64,000 nucleotides of DNA, taken from the NCBI GenBank assembly GCA_035506535.1, contig DATJPE010000029.1, positions 121,657 to 185,656 on the forward strand, read 5' to 3'. The DNA comes from Actinomycetes bacterium (GTDB lineage Bacteria; Actinomycetota; Actinomycetes; DATJPE01). The position numbers and the translations under genes were made by a program. Within the stretch, counting starts at the first letter, position 1. Each line of letters begins with the position of its first letter. Positions 1-9,300 of the stretch are shown here, one piece after another. Below the pieces are notes generated by a model. That model worked only from the letters and a program-made list of their open reading frames with translations. It was not told where the DNA came from and ran no database searches.

Positions 1-2
1 AG

Positions 3-398
3 GCGGAGCGCACCTGGATGCAGACCGTGCAGGGGCTGCCGCGCAACGCCGACCCCGGGCAGTACGCCGCGAGCTTCGTCATGCGCCCCGAGGAGACCCT
101 GGACGGCATCCTCGCCGGCTACGACGACGCCACCGTCCACACCGACGAGGTGATCGCCGCATTCGACGACCTGGGTGCGCCGGTGCCCGTGCCCAAGGGC
201 GTCCCCTGGCTGCCACAGGACATCGAGGCGTGGTCCATCCGGTGGGTCCTCCTGCACCTCATCGAGGAGACGGCGCGCCACGCTGGCCATGCTGACATCG
301 TGCGGGAGAGCGTCGACGGGGCTACCTGGTTCCCCCTGCTGGCCGCCGCGGAGGGTTGGCCCGAGACGCCGTGGGTCAAGCCCTGGCGAGCCGACTGA
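3..398 (+). CDS. DinB/DUF664 family protein, 5' truncated by window edge
   Basis: The reading frame is open from the first base of the window. It begins AERTWM, which matches the interior of DUF664/DinB four-helix proteins just after a conserved His/Glu helix, so the true start lies upstream and about 30-50 residues are missing. The later segment WSIRWVLLHLIEETARHAGHAD is the typical final helix, with the His residues that bind a divalent metal in DinB-fold thiol transferases. In actinomycetes this fold includes mycothiol-dependent enzymes; the substrate here cannot be told. The gene converges on the L,D-transpeptidase and ends at a strong hairpin. Confidence 0.75.
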   Translation, partial: AERTWMQTVQGLPRNADPGQYAASFVMRPEETLDGILAGYDDATVHTDEVIAAFDDLGAPVPVPKGVPWLPQDIEAWSIRWVLLHLIEETARHAGHADIVRESVDGATWFPLLAAAEGWPETPWVKPWRAD

Positions 399-429
399 GC
401 GCCCGTCCGCGTGCGCCGGGGACGGGCGC
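399..429. terminator. Bidirectional hairpin between convergent genes
   Basis: GCGCCCGTCC at 399-408 pairs perfectly with GGACGGGCGC at 420-429 around an 11-nt loop. It fills the 36-nt gap between the convergent stop codons at 398 and 435, so it can serve both genes. There is no T-run, which is usual for GC-rich actinomycete terminators. Confidence 0.6.
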
Positions 430-434
430 CCGGT

Positions 435-1721
435 TCAGCCCTTCAGCGTGCTCGTGGTGACGGGCTTGCCCAGCGCCGATCCCTTGACCCACTGCGTCCA
501 GGTCGAGTTCCAGTCGGTCATGCCCGGATCGCCCTTGCGGATCAGGTCCGCGGGGTCCCGGCCCGTGTTGGTCACCACGACCAGGTCGCCGTACTGGGCG
601 ATGTTGTAGTAGGCCTCACCGCGGGCGGTGCTGAGGTTGATGCAGCCGTGGGAGACGTTCGCGACGCCTTGGTGGGCCACTGACCACGGCGCCGCGTGGA
701 TGAAGGTGCCCGACCAGGTCAGCCGGGTGTCCCACAGGACCGTGAGGTCGTAGTAGTTCGGGTTCGTCTTGTCACAGGTGATGTGCGCGCTGCAGGAGGT
801 CATCTGGATCGTCGGGGTCTTCGACAGCACGATGTACCTGCCGCTACGGGTCGCGAACTGCGGACGGCCGAGGCTGGTGGGCCACACGTACGTCTTCTTG
901 CCGTTGACGTAGACCGTGAGCTTGTGGGTCTTGCCGTTCACTCGGGTCAGGTGTGCGTCCCCCACGTGGAAGGTGATGACGGTGTCCTTGGCCCCGTAGC
1001 GGGTGTGGTTCATCCGCACGCCGTCGAGGTCGGCGGTCAGGCGCACCTTGATGTGCCTCGGCCAGGAGAACTTCGGGCGGAAGTGGACCTCGGAGCTGTT
1101 GATCCAGTGCCAGGCCCCGACGACCGGCTTCGACGAGGCCACGTGGAGGGCTTGCTCGACGCTGGCCTTGCGGGTGACCGAGTTCGAGAAGCGGATGACG
1201 ATCGGAGCGTTGACCCCGACCGTCCAGTTCCCGGAGGGGGTGACGGAGTAGCCCATCTGCGCGCTCGGCGGCCGTTGGGTGATCCGGACGCTGGCCGTGA
1301 GGTTCCTGGTGGAGCCGCCCGAGGCCGTGGCCACCACCGCGACGTCGTAGAGGCTGCCGGCCACCGGCAGGACACTGCTCTTCCAGGTGACGCCGTCGGT
1401 CTTGATGCTTCCTGGCAGCGTGTGGCGCGTCCCGTGCTGGCGGACCTGCACCGTGGTCAGCTTCGCGCCGCTCACCTTCACCGTGAGCGCATGGCTCCAT
1501 GACTGGACCTTCGCGACCACCAGGTGGGGGTCGCCCGCGGTGGTCGTCGTCGCCGAGACGCCGGCCGTCGAGGAGTGCGTGGACGAGACGGGGCTGGATG
1601 CCGAGGAGGTGCCGGCGGCCACCGTGGTGACGTCGCTGTGCGAGCTGGAGCAGCCCGTCAGGGCGAGCGTGACGACGGTCGCGGCGACCAGCATGCCTGC
1701 GCGGGGAAGGCGGTCAAGCAT
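435..1721 (-). CDS. L,D-transpeptidase, Ig-YkuD lipoprotein
   Basis: A 428-residue peptidoglycan cross-linking enzyme acting outside the membrane. The N-terminus carries a lipoprotein signal with lipobox LTGC, followed by a Ser/Thr-rich linker. Next come Ig-like domains (about residues 60-250) and a C-terminal YkuD catalytic domain with the motif SHGCIN, whose nucleophile is Cys360 and whose His358 precedes it. This matches the mycobacterial LdtMt2 type that forms 3-3 cross-links between diaminopimelate residues and is targeted by carbapenems. It is monocistronic and converges on the DinB gene. The start is set by the signal peptide. Confidence 0.93.
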   Translation of the reverse strand: MLDRLPRAGMLVAATVVTLALTGCSSSHSDVTTVAAGTSSASSPVSSTHSSTAGVSATTTTAGDPHLVVAKVQSWSHALTVKVSGAKLTTVQVRQHGTRHTLPGSIKTDGVTWKSSVLPVAGSLYDVAVVATASGGSTRNLTASVRITQRPPSAQMGYSVTPSGNWTVGVNAPIVIRFSNSVTRKASVEQALHVASSKPVVGAWHWINSSEVHFRPKFSWPRHIKVRLTADLDGVRMNHTRYGAKDTVITFHVGDAHLTRVNGKTHKLTVYVNGKKTYVWPTSLGRPQFATRSGRYIVLSKTPTIQMTSCSAHITCDKTNPNYYDLTVLWDTRLTWSGTFIHAAPWSVAHQGVANVSHGCINLSTARGEAYYNIAQYGDLVVVTNTGRDPADLIRKGDPGMTDWNSTWTQWVKGSALGKPVTTSTLKG

Positions 1722-1887
1722 CGGTACCTCTCGGGGCCGGGCGAAACGAGGGGGACGTCCAGCGTAAGCGTCCCACCCGGGAACGGCCCCCTTGCCCGTC
1801 CCGGTGTGTCCCCACCAGTCTGCGACCTGACTCGCTCTCGGGCCACCCCAGGGGCGGGAATTGACGGTCCTCGGCCGATCGGGGTGC

Positions 1888-2718
1888 TCAGCGCGCCAGG
1901 CGGCTCAGCAGCCTGGAGGAGGCGAGGACGCCCAGGACCGCGGCGACGAGCAGGACGGCGTAGTCGAGCGCCAGACTCGTCGGCGTCCCGATGAGCAGCC
2001 CGCGAAGGGCGCCCACCTCGTAGCTCAGCGGGTTGATCCGCGCCAGACCGCGCAGCCAGGCCGGCATCAGCGCGATGGGGTAGAGGGCGTTGGACGCGAA
2101 GAACAACGGCATCGTGATGGCCTGACCGATACCCATGAGCCGGTCCCTCGTCATGACCAGTCCTGCGATCGTCATCGACAGGCAGGCGAAGAAGACCGTA
2201 CCGAGCGCGACGGCGACGGCCGCCCCGAGGAGCTTCAACGGGTTGAGCGTGAAGACGACCCCGAGCAGGGCGGACACGACCAGCACGACCACGACCTGCG
2301 CGAGGGCGCGCACCGTCGCGGCGAAGGACTTGCCTGCGACGAGTGCGACGCGCGGCGTCGGGGTCACGAGCAGCTTGGCGAGGATCCCCGCATCGCGCTC
2401 CCAGATGATCTGGATGCCGTAGAAGATCGCGACGAACATCCCCGACTGGGCGATGATCCCCGGCGCCAGGTAGTCCAGGTAGTTCACCTGGCCGGTGGGG
2501 ATCGCGTGCAGGCGACTGAAGGTCTGGCCGAAGATCACCAGCCAGAGGACCGGCTGGATGGAGCGGGTGAGCAGCTCGCTCGGGTCGTGCCGCAGCTTCT
2601 GCAGCTCGACCAGGCAGAAGGTGACCAGTCGTGACGGCCCGGTCCGCCAGGACCTGAGCCGGTCCGCCGGAAGCCGGTCAGCCGACGCGGCGCGCGGTGC
2701 GGCGGGTACTGCGGACAC
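1888..2718 (-). CDS. ABC-2 type transporter permease (DrrB-like)
   Basis: A 276-residue membrane protein with a cytoplasmic N-terminus of about 40 residues and about six hydrophobic segments, the layout of ABC2_membrane permeases such as daunorubicin exporter DrrB. A conserved amphipathic stretch (LTRSIQPVLWLVIFGQTF) precedes the first segment. The gene overlaps the upstream ATPase gene by 41 nt, so the two are translated together and form one efflux pump. The preceding MarR gene suggests export of a toxic or drug-like compound; the substrate is unknown. Confidence 0.9.
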   Translation of the reverse strand: MSAVPAAPRAASADRLPADRLRSWRTGPSRLVTFCLVELQKLRHDPSELLTRSIQPVLWLVIFGQTFSRLHAIPTGQVNYLDYLAPGIIAQSGMFVAIFYGIQIIWERDAGILAKLLVTPTPRVALVAGKSFAATVRALAQVVVVLVVSALLGVVFTLNPLKLLGAAVAVALGTVFFACLSMTIAGLVMTRDRLMGIGQAITMPLFFASNALYPIALMPAWLRGLARINPLSYEVGALRGLLIGTPTSLALDYAVLLVAAVLGVLASSRLLSRLAR

Positions 2719-3493
2719 CGGCGAGACCTCCCGTCCCGGGCTCGTCGAGGCTGCCTCCGGTGAAGTGGCGGAAGACGTCCTCGAGGGTCGCGTCGGCCCC
2801 GACCGAGGCCTTGAGATCGGCCGGGGTCCCCTCCGCCCGGAGCCGGCCGCGGTGCAGCAGGGCGATGCGGTCGCAGAGCACGTCCGCCTCCTCCATGTAG
2901 TGCGTGGTGAGCAGGACCGAGGTGCCGTACGTCTCGCGCATCTCGCGGACCCGCTCCCACACGCTGTCGCGTGCGATCGGGTCCAGACCGACCGTCGGCT
3001 CGTCGAGGATCAGCAGGGACGGGCGGTTCACCAGCGCCTGGGCCAGCTCCAGCCGGCGGACCATCCCCCCGGAGTACGTGCCCGCGAGCCGGCCCGCGGA
3101 CTCCTGCAGCTCCATCGCGTCGAGGACCTCCTCGACGCGGGCCCGCCGTTCCCGGCGGGGGATGTCGAAGAGCCGCGCGAAGAGGGCCACGTTCTCGCGA
3201 CCGGTCAGCGCGGCTTCGATGGACAGCTGCTGGGGGACGTAGCCGATCATCCGGCGCACGGCCATCGGATCGGCGGCGACGTCGACGCCGAGCACCGTGA
3301 CGTGCCCCGCCTGCAGCGGAAGCAGGGTGTTGAGCACGCGGATGGTCGTGGTCTTGCCGGCGCCGTTCGGCCCGAGCAGCCCCACGACCCCGCCCTGCTC
3401 CACGACCAGGTCCAGGTGGTCGACGGCGACATGGTCGCCGAAGCGGTGGGTCATGCCCTCGCAGAGCACCGCGGGGGGCCGGGTGGCGGTCAT
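2678..3493 (-). CDS. ABC transporter ATP-binding protein (DrrA-like)
   Basis: A 271-residue nucleotide-binding subunit. Walker A is GPNGAGKTT (about residue 41), the signature is YSGGMVRRLELAQAL, Walker B is LLILDEPTVGLDP, and the switch His follows in LLTTHYMEEAD. The C-terminal extension beyond the ATPase core is typical of DrrA-type drug exporters. It overlaps the MarR gene by 4 nt and the permease gene by 41 nt, so marR-ATPase-permease is one operon. It energises the partner permease. Confidence 0.93.
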   Translation of the reverse strand: MTATRPPAVLCEGMTHRFGDHVAVDHLDLVVEQGGVVGLLGPNGAGKTTTIRVLNTLLPLQAGHVTVLGVDVAADPMAVRRMIGYVPQQLSIEAALTGRENVALFARLFDIPRRERRARVEEVLDAMELQESAGRLAGTYSGGMVRRLELAQALVNRPSLLILDEPTVGLDPIARDSVWERVREMRETYGTSVLLTTHYMEEADVLCDRIALLHRGRLRAEGTPADLKASVGADATLEDVFRHFTGGSLDEPGTGGLAGVRSTRRTARRVG

Positions 3494-3954
3494 GGGCGCT
3501 CCTCGGGCAGCTCACGGAGGGCGGCGCACAGCCGCGACAGCGCCGGGAGGGCGTCCTGGATGGCCAGCTGGTCCTCGGGCGCGAGGGACTCCAGGGCCGA
3601 CGCCATCAGCTCGGCCCGGTGGTCCCGCCAGGCCTCGACCTGCCGGGAGGCCGACGGGGTGAGCCGCAGCCGGACGACGCGCCGGTCCGCAGCGTCGCGC
3701 TCGCCGGTGAGCCAGTCCCTGTCACCGAGGCGCCGCACCAGCGTCGAGACCGAGTTCGGCGCCAGCCCGAGCTCGTGGGCGGCCTGCGCGACGCTGATGC
3801 CGGGACGGCGGCGCAGCAGCCGGACGAGATCGATCTCGGCACCGGACAGCTCCACCCCGGTCCAGGGGCGGCCGGCCACTGCGCGCATCTGGCGGCGCAG
3901 CACGCCCACGCTCTCGATCAGCTCGTCGGCGACCACGGCAGCGAGTGACCCCAT
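3490..3954 (-). CDS. MarR family transcriptional regulator of the ABC efflux operon
   Basis: A 154-residue winged-helix protein. The DNA-binding region ISVAQAAHELGLAPNSVSTLVRRL is followed by the wing DRDWLTGERDAADRRVVRLRLT, including the conserved D-x-R-D-x-R pattern of MarR repressors. It is first in an operon with an ABC efflux pump, and a perfect palindrome lies 13 nt upstream of its start, which fits autorepression relieved by a ligand. The ligand is unknown. Confidence 0.9.
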   Translation of the reverse strand: MGSLAAVVADELIESVGVLRRQMRAVAGRPWTGVELSGAEIDLVRLLRRRPGISVAQAAHELGLAPNSVSTLVRRLGDRDWLTGERDAADRRVVRLRLTPSASRQVEAWRDHRAELMASALESLAPEDQLAIQDALPALSRLCAALRELPEERP

Positions 3955-3966
3955 GACCCCAGGATA

Positions 3967-3981
3967 CCTCTGTTACAGAGG
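3967..3981. promoter_or_regulatory. Palindromic operator, probably for the adjacent MarR
   Basis: CCTCTGTTACAGAGG is a perfect inverted repeat with 7-nt arms and one central base. It lies 12 nt upstream of the marR start codon, where a bound repressor would block transcription of the operon. Assignment to this MarR rests on position and symmetry. Confidence 0.65.
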
Positions 3982-4010
3982 CAATTGACCACGCCGGCTC
4001 TCCTGGTGGA

Positions 4011-5642
4011 TCAGGGGCGCGCGGCCACCTCCTCCGCGGCCTCGGCGCGCGTCGTCGGTGAACCGAGCCCGCGGCTGGCGTAGAGCCCGAGGAGGAGGAA
4101 CCCGGCCGCCGCCCAGGCGGCGTTGCGGGTGGCGTGCGAGAAGGCCGTACGGGCGTCCTCGGCCACGCTTTCCGTACGCGGATCGGCGGCTAGCCCGCCG
4201 ATCGCCGCTCCCGCGGAGTCGCGGACGGCCGCCACGACCTGGCGCCTCTGGTCGGCCGAGAGCTGGCCCTGCCTGGCCAGTGCACGATCGAGAGACAAGC
4301 CCAGACTCGTGAAAAGCACCGTGCCGAGGATGGCGATACCCAGTGCCGAGCCGAGCTGGCGGGTGGTGCTGGTGGTGCCCGAGCCCTGCCCGCTCTTGAC
4401 GACCGGGACGTCGGTCAGGACCACTCCGGTGAGCTGTGCCGTGGCCAAGCCCACCCCCATCCCGTAGACGAACAGCAGCGGGGAGGTGAGCGTCCACGGC
4501 GTGGACGGTGACACCACGACGCCGATCCCCGCGACGCCGATGACCTCGAGGAGGATGCCGAGCCGGACCACGTACGGCGCCCCGCGACGCAATGCCAGCT
4601 GCCCGCCGAAGCCGCTGGCGACGAAGCTGCCGACCGCGAGCGGTAGCAGCGCGAGCCCGGTCTCGAACGCGGTGTACCCGCGGACGTTCTGGAACCACAA
4701 CGGCAGTGAGAACAGCAGCCCGAACTCGCCGAGACTCACGATGCCGGCCGCGATGTTGCCGCCACGGAAGGAGGGGATCGAGAACAGGCCGAGGTCGAGC
4801 AGCACCACCTTGCCGGCCCGGTTGCGTCGCCGTTCGAGGCCCACGAAGGCCAGCAGGGCCAGCACGCCGACGGCGAAGGCCACGGGGATGGGAGACAGCT
4901 GCCACTGCCAGGGCCGATGCAGGATCGAGAACGGTTTCTCCCGCGACCACCACCCGTAGGTGCGGCCCTCGATGAGGCCGAAGACGATCGCGCCGAAGCC
5001 GACGATCGACAGCAGCGCGCCGCCGACGTCCACCCCGGGGCTCGGATCGTCCCCCCGGGACTCATCGACAGCAAGCCAGGTCCCGACCAGGACGACGAGC
5101 CCGAGAGGGACGTTGATTCCGAACGCCCAGCGCCACGAGTAGCTCGTCGTGAGCCAGCCGCCCAGCAGGGGACCCAGCGCTGCCGTCCCCCCGATGGTCG
5201 ACCCCCACACGGCGAAGGCGATGGCCCGGGAACGGCCGCGGAAGCCGGCGTTGATGATCGACAGCGAGGTGGGCAGCATCATGGCGCCACCCACCCCCTG
5301 GGCGACGCGAGCCATGATCAGCTCGTTCCCGGTCCCGCTGCGGGCAGCCAGGATGCTCGACACCATGAACACGACGACGCCGACCTCGAAGAGGGCCCGC
5401 CTGCCCCAGCGATCGGCGAGGCGGCCTGCGGTCAGGAGCAGCGCCGCGAAGACCAGGGTGTAGGCCTCCTGGACCCACTGCGCGTCGGTCGACGTGATCC
5501 CGAGGTCGCGGATGATCGAGGGAACCGCGACGTTCACGATCGTGGCGTCGACGATGATGAGGGCGACGCCGAGCGCCACGAAGAACAGGCCTACCCAGCG
5601 TCGCCGTCCCGACTCCGCCGGGCCGCGTCCGGCTTGGTCCAT
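4011..5642 (-). CDS. MFS drug efflux transporter, DHA2 (EmrB/QacA) type
   Basis: A 543-residue inner-membrane protein with about 14 hydrophobic segments, as expected for the drug:H+ antiporter-2 family. Segment 1 carries the family pattern D-A-T-I-V-N-V-A-V-P, and the loop motif GRLADRWGRR follows segment 2. The frame stays open 261 codons further upstream, but family homology starts at this ATG, which has a CGGAGA ribosome site. A second MarR gene lies just upstream on the same strand, so induction by an exported or toxic ligand is likely. Confidence 0.92.
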   Translation of the reverse strand: MDQAGRGPAESGRRRWVGLFFVALGVALIIVDATIVNVAVPSIIRDLGITSTDAQWVQEAYTLVFAALLLTAGRLADRWGRRALFEVGVVVFMVSSILAARSGTGNELIMARVAQGVGGAMMLPTSLSIINAGFRGRSRAIAFAVWGSTIGGTAALGPLLGGWLTTSYSWRWAFGINVPLGLVVLVGTWLAVDESRGDDPSPGVDVGGALLSIVGFGAIVFGLIEGRTYGWWSREKPFSILHRPWQWQLSPIPVAFAVGVLALLAFVGLERRRNRAGKVVLLDLGLFSIPSFRGGNIAAGIVSLGEFGLLFSLPLWFQNVRGYTAFETGLALLPLAVGSFVASGFGGQLALRRGAPYVVRLGILLEVIGVAGIGVVVSPSTPWTLTSPLLFVYGMGVGLATAQLTGVVLTDVPVVKSGQGSGTTSTTRQLGSALGIAILGTVLFTSLGLSLDRALARQGQLSADQRRQVVAAVRDSAGAAIGGLAADPRTESVAEDARTAFSHATRNAAWAAAGFLLLGLYASRGLGSPTTRAEAAEEVAARP

Positions 5643-5665
5643 CACGTGTCTCCGATCAGCGTTGC

Positions 5666-5716
5666 TCAGCATGCAGGACCATCGAGAGTCCACGACCATC
5701 GAGCATCCACGACCAT
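5666..5716. repeat. Three tandem 17-bp repeats in the efflux-pump leader
   Basis: Three head-to-tail 17-mers occupy 5666-5682, 5683-5699 and 5700-5716. The last two read CGAGAGTCCACGACCAT and CGAGCATCCACGACCAT and differ at two positions; the first is more diverged but keeps the CAT end and spacing. They lie 24-74 nt upstream of the MFS start, so they sit in the promoter or 5' leader and may be an iterated protein-binding site. Confidence 0.6.
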
Positions 5717-5749
5717 GGTCCCGGTCACCGCTGGGCGCTGCAACGCGAC

Positions 5750-5766
5750 GAGGGGCACGGCCCCTC
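5750..5766. terminator. Short hairpin at the end of the second marR gene
   Basis: GAGGGGC (5750-5756) and GCCCCTC (5760-5766) form a 7-bp stem with a 3-nt loop that overlaps the marR stop codon. It could separate marR from MFS transcription. The stem is short, so the call is weak. Confidence 0.35.
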
Positions 5767-6271
5767 AGAAGTCTCCGGCGTCCTTGCGGAGCTGGCGGAG
5801 CAGCCGCACGAGGCTGGACACGGCGCTGGGGCTCAACCCCGGGTCGGCGAAGACCGTGCTGTTGAGCTCGTCGGTCGCCTCGCGGGCGAGCGCCACGCCC
5901 TCCGACGTGATCTCCACGAGGGTTGCTCGGCGGTCCGTGGGGTGCGGTGTGCGGGCGACGAGGCGGGCCTCCTCGAGTCGGTCGACCGCGTTGGTCACGC
6001 TCGTCTGGTGGACCTGGAGGCGGGAGCCGATGACGCGCATGGGGAGCGCCCGGCGGCGGCTCAGGAAGAGCAGCATCAGCACTTCGTAGCGAGCGAAGCT
6101 GATGTCGTAGGGCTTGAGCACGGCCTCCACGCGCGACAACGCGATCTGGTGGGCGCGCATGAGCGAGGTGATCGCCGCCATCCCGTCCGCCGCGTCGCCC
6201 CAGCCATGCTCGACCCACAGCCGGTGCGCCTCCGCGATGGGGTCCGGGTCGTGGTTCTCCCGTGACGGCAT
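5765..6271 (-). CDS. MarR family transcriptional regulator, divergent from icmF
   Basis: A winged-helix regulator of 168 residues from the ATG at 6271; a GTG seven codons upstream is an alternative. The recognition region is MRVIGSRLQVHQTSVTNAVDRLEEARLVARTPHPTDRRATLVEIT, ending in the MarR wing. It is transcribed divergently from icmF across a near-perfect 22-bp palindrome and lies just upstream of the MFS gene. It may therefore sense an acyl-CoA or short-chain acid and control icmF; this is inference from position. Confidence 0.88.
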   Translation of the reverse strand: MPSRENHDPDPIAEAHRLWVEHGWGDAADGMAAITSLMRAHQIALSRVEAVLKPYDISFARYEVLMLLFLSRRRALPMRVIGSRLQVHQTSVTNAVDRLEEARLVARTPHPTDRRATLVEITSEGVALAREATDELNSTVFADPGLSPSAVSSLVRLLRQLRKDAGDF

Positions 6272-6311
6272 GAGCGCATGGTAGCCAAGCACGAACGTTG
6301 AAGTGACATCC

Positions 6312-6333
6312 GATAGTCGGACGTCCTACTATC
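6312..6333. promoter_or_regulatory. 22-bp palindromic operator between marR and icmF
   Basis: GATAGT (6312-6317) and ACTATC (6328-6333) flank the palindromic core GGACGTCC (6319-6326), with mismatch only at the joining bases. The site is midway between the divergent starts at 6271 and 6385, an ideal position for one dimeric repressor to control both genes. Confidence 0.7.
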
Positions 6334-6384
6334 AGCTCAGCGGCAGTCGTCAACGGCGCCGCTGCGGACGTGGGAGGTCGGCCG

Positions 6385-9300
6385 GTGGCCCTGCACCAAC
6401 CCGTGAACCCGGTGCGCTTCGTCACGGCTGCGAGCCTGTTCGACGGTCATGACGCCGCGATCAACATCATGCGCCGGCTGCTGCAGTCCCAAGGCGCCGA
6501 GGTCGTGCACCTCGGGCACGACCGCAGCGTCGAGGAGGTCGTCACCGCGGCACTCCAGGAGGACGTGCAGGGCGTCGCTGTGTCGTCCTACCAGGGGGGC
6601 CATCTGGAGTACTTCTCCTATCTCGTGGACCGGCTTCGTGAGCGGGGCGCCGGTCACGTACGGGTCTACGGCGGAGGCGGCGGCGTCATCGTGGCATCGG
6701 AGATCGAGACGCTGGCGCGCCTCGGCGTGCGCATCTTCTCGCCCGCCGATGGACAGCGACTGGGGTTGCCCGGGATGGTCAGCCAGCTGGTCCAGGAGTG
6801 CGACACCGACCTCGCCCGCGGCGGCGCCGACCTCACTGCCGTCGCCTCCGGCGCTCAGCCCGCGCTGGCCAGGGCCATCACCGTGCTCGAGGCGGGGGCG
6901 GACCCCGGCCTGCCGGAGGCGGTTCGCGCCGCCGCAGGCGGGCGGCGCGCCCCGGTCCTCGGCATCACCGGCACCGGCGGTTCCGGGAAGTCCTCGCTGA
7001 CCGACGAGCTGGTGCGCCGGCTGCGGCGGGACTCCCAGGACAAGCTGCGGGTCGCGGTGATCGCGGTGGATCCCACCCGCCGTCGCGGCGGCGGCGCACT
7101 GCTCGGCGACCGTATCCGCATGAACGCTCTCGACCCCCAGGTCGTCTTCTTCCGCTCGCTTGCGACCCGGCACGCCGGCGCCGTGCTCCCACCCGCTCTG
7201 GACGACGTGATCCAGGTCTGCTCGCTGGCCGGCTACGACCTGGTGATCGTCGAGACGCCGGGGATCGGCCAGGGCGACGCCGCCATCGTGCCGCACGCGG
7301 ACGTGTCGCTCTATGTCATGACGCCGGAGTACGGCGCCGCCAGCCAGCTCGAGAAGATCGACATGCTCGACTTCGCCGACGTGGTGGCCATCAACAAGTA
7401 CGAGCGCCGTGGCGCGGAGGATGCTCGTCGGGACGTGGCCCGCCAGCTGGTGCGCAGCCGCGAGGCCTTCGGCGTCCCGTGGGAGGAGATGCCCGTCTTC
7501 GGCACGTCGGCCGCGCGCTTCGACGACGACGGGGTGTCGGCCCTGTACCACCACCTCAAGGGTCTGCTGGTCGAGTACGGTCTGCCGGACTTCGAGGGCG
7601 TCCTTCCGCTCGTCACCGGACGGACGTCGACGGGGCTCGTCGGCGTGCTGCCCAAGGGGCGGGAGCGCTACCTCGCGGAGATCGCGGAGACCGTACGCGG
7701 GTACCACCGACGGACCGACCAACAAGCGGTGCTGGTTCGCCGCCGCCAGCAGCTGCGCGAGACCTCCGCGTTGCTGAGCTCGGCCGGTGAGCGCGAGGCC
7801 GCCGAACGTGTCGACGGGCTCCTCGCCTCCGTCGAGTCCGCGCTGGATCCGCAGAGCCTGGACACCCTTGAGCGCTGGCCGGCCGTGCGGGCCTCCTACG
7901 AGGGCGACCAGCAGGTGTACGCCGTTCGCGGCCGCGAGGTCGTGACGCCGCTGACGCGTACGACGCTGTCCGGGACGGACGTACCGCGTGTCGCCCTGCC
8001 GCCGGACGACGACGACGCCACCCTCTACTCCTTCCTCCGGGCCGAGAACCTGCCCGGCTTCTTCCCGTTCACGGCCGGGGTGTTCCCGTTCAAGCGGACC
8101 GAGGAGGACCCCGCCCGGATGTTCGCGGGCGAGGGCGACCCCGCGCGCACCAACCGGCGCTTCCACCTGCTCTCGCAGGGGCAGCCCGCCACGCGGCTCT
8201 CCACCGCGTTCGACTCGGTGACGCTCTATGGCCGCGACCCGTCGCCGAGGCCGGACGTGTACGGCAAGGTCGGGACGTCGGGGGTCTCCGTCGCCACCCT
8301 GCAGGACATGAAGGACCTCTACGCCGGCTTCGACCTGTGCTCGCCCACGACGTCGGTGTCGATGACCATCAACGGGCCAGCGCCGACGATCCTCGCCATG
8401 TTCTTCGACACCGCGATCGACCAGCAGGTCGAGAGGTTCCGCGCCGAGGAGGGGCGGGAGCCGGACCCGGGCGAGCTCGACGAGATCGCCGCCCGCACGG
8501 TGGCCACCGTGCGTGGCACGGTCCAGGCCGACATCCTCAAGGAGGACCAGGGCCAGAACACGTGCATCTTCTCGACGGAGTTCTCGCTGCGCGCGATGGC
8601 CGACATCCAGCAGTGGTTCATCGAGCACGGCGTCCGCAACTTCTACTCCGTGTCGATCAGCGGCTACCACATCGCGGAGGCGGGGGCCAACCCGATCAGC
8701 CAGCTCGCGTTCACCCTCGCCAACGGCTTCACCTACGTCGAGTCCTATCTCGCGCGCGGGATGAGGATCGATGACTTCGCGCCGAACCTCTCCTTCTTCT
8801 TCAGCAACGGGATGGACGCCGAGTACACCGTCATCGGACGCGTGGCCCGCCGGATCTGGGCCATCGCGATGAAGGAACGATATGGAGCCTCCGAACGAGC
8901 TCAGAAACTGAAGTACCACGTGCAGACGAGCGGGCGCTCCCTGCACGCCCAGGAGATGTCGTTCAACGACATCAGGACCACGCTGCAGGCGCTGTGCGCC
9001 CTCTACGACAACGCCAACTCGTTGCACACCAACGCCTATGACGAGGCGGTGACCACTCCGACCGAGGACTCGGTGCGCCGCGCGCTGGCGATCCAGCTCG
9101 TCATCGACAAGGAGTGGGGTCTGGCGATGAACGAGAACCCGCTGCAGGGCTCCTACATCGTCGAGCAGCTGACCGACCTGGTCGAGGAGGCGGTGCTGCT
9201 CGAGTTCGAGCGCCTGGCCGACCGCGGCGGCGTGCTCGGTGCGATGGAGACCGGCTACCAGCGGGGGAAGATCCAGGACGAGTCGATGCTCTACGAGCGT

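Noticed and set aside
1752..1774. Hairpin GGGACG/CGTCCC upstream of the transpeptidase
   Set aside because: Only 6 bp with an 11-nt loop in GC-rich DNA, expected by chance.
5643..6425. N-terminal extension of the MFS reading frame by 261 codons
   Set aside because: It covers the marR gene on the same strand in another frame, has Arg/Pro-rich composition and no homology, and a good ribosome site marks 5642.
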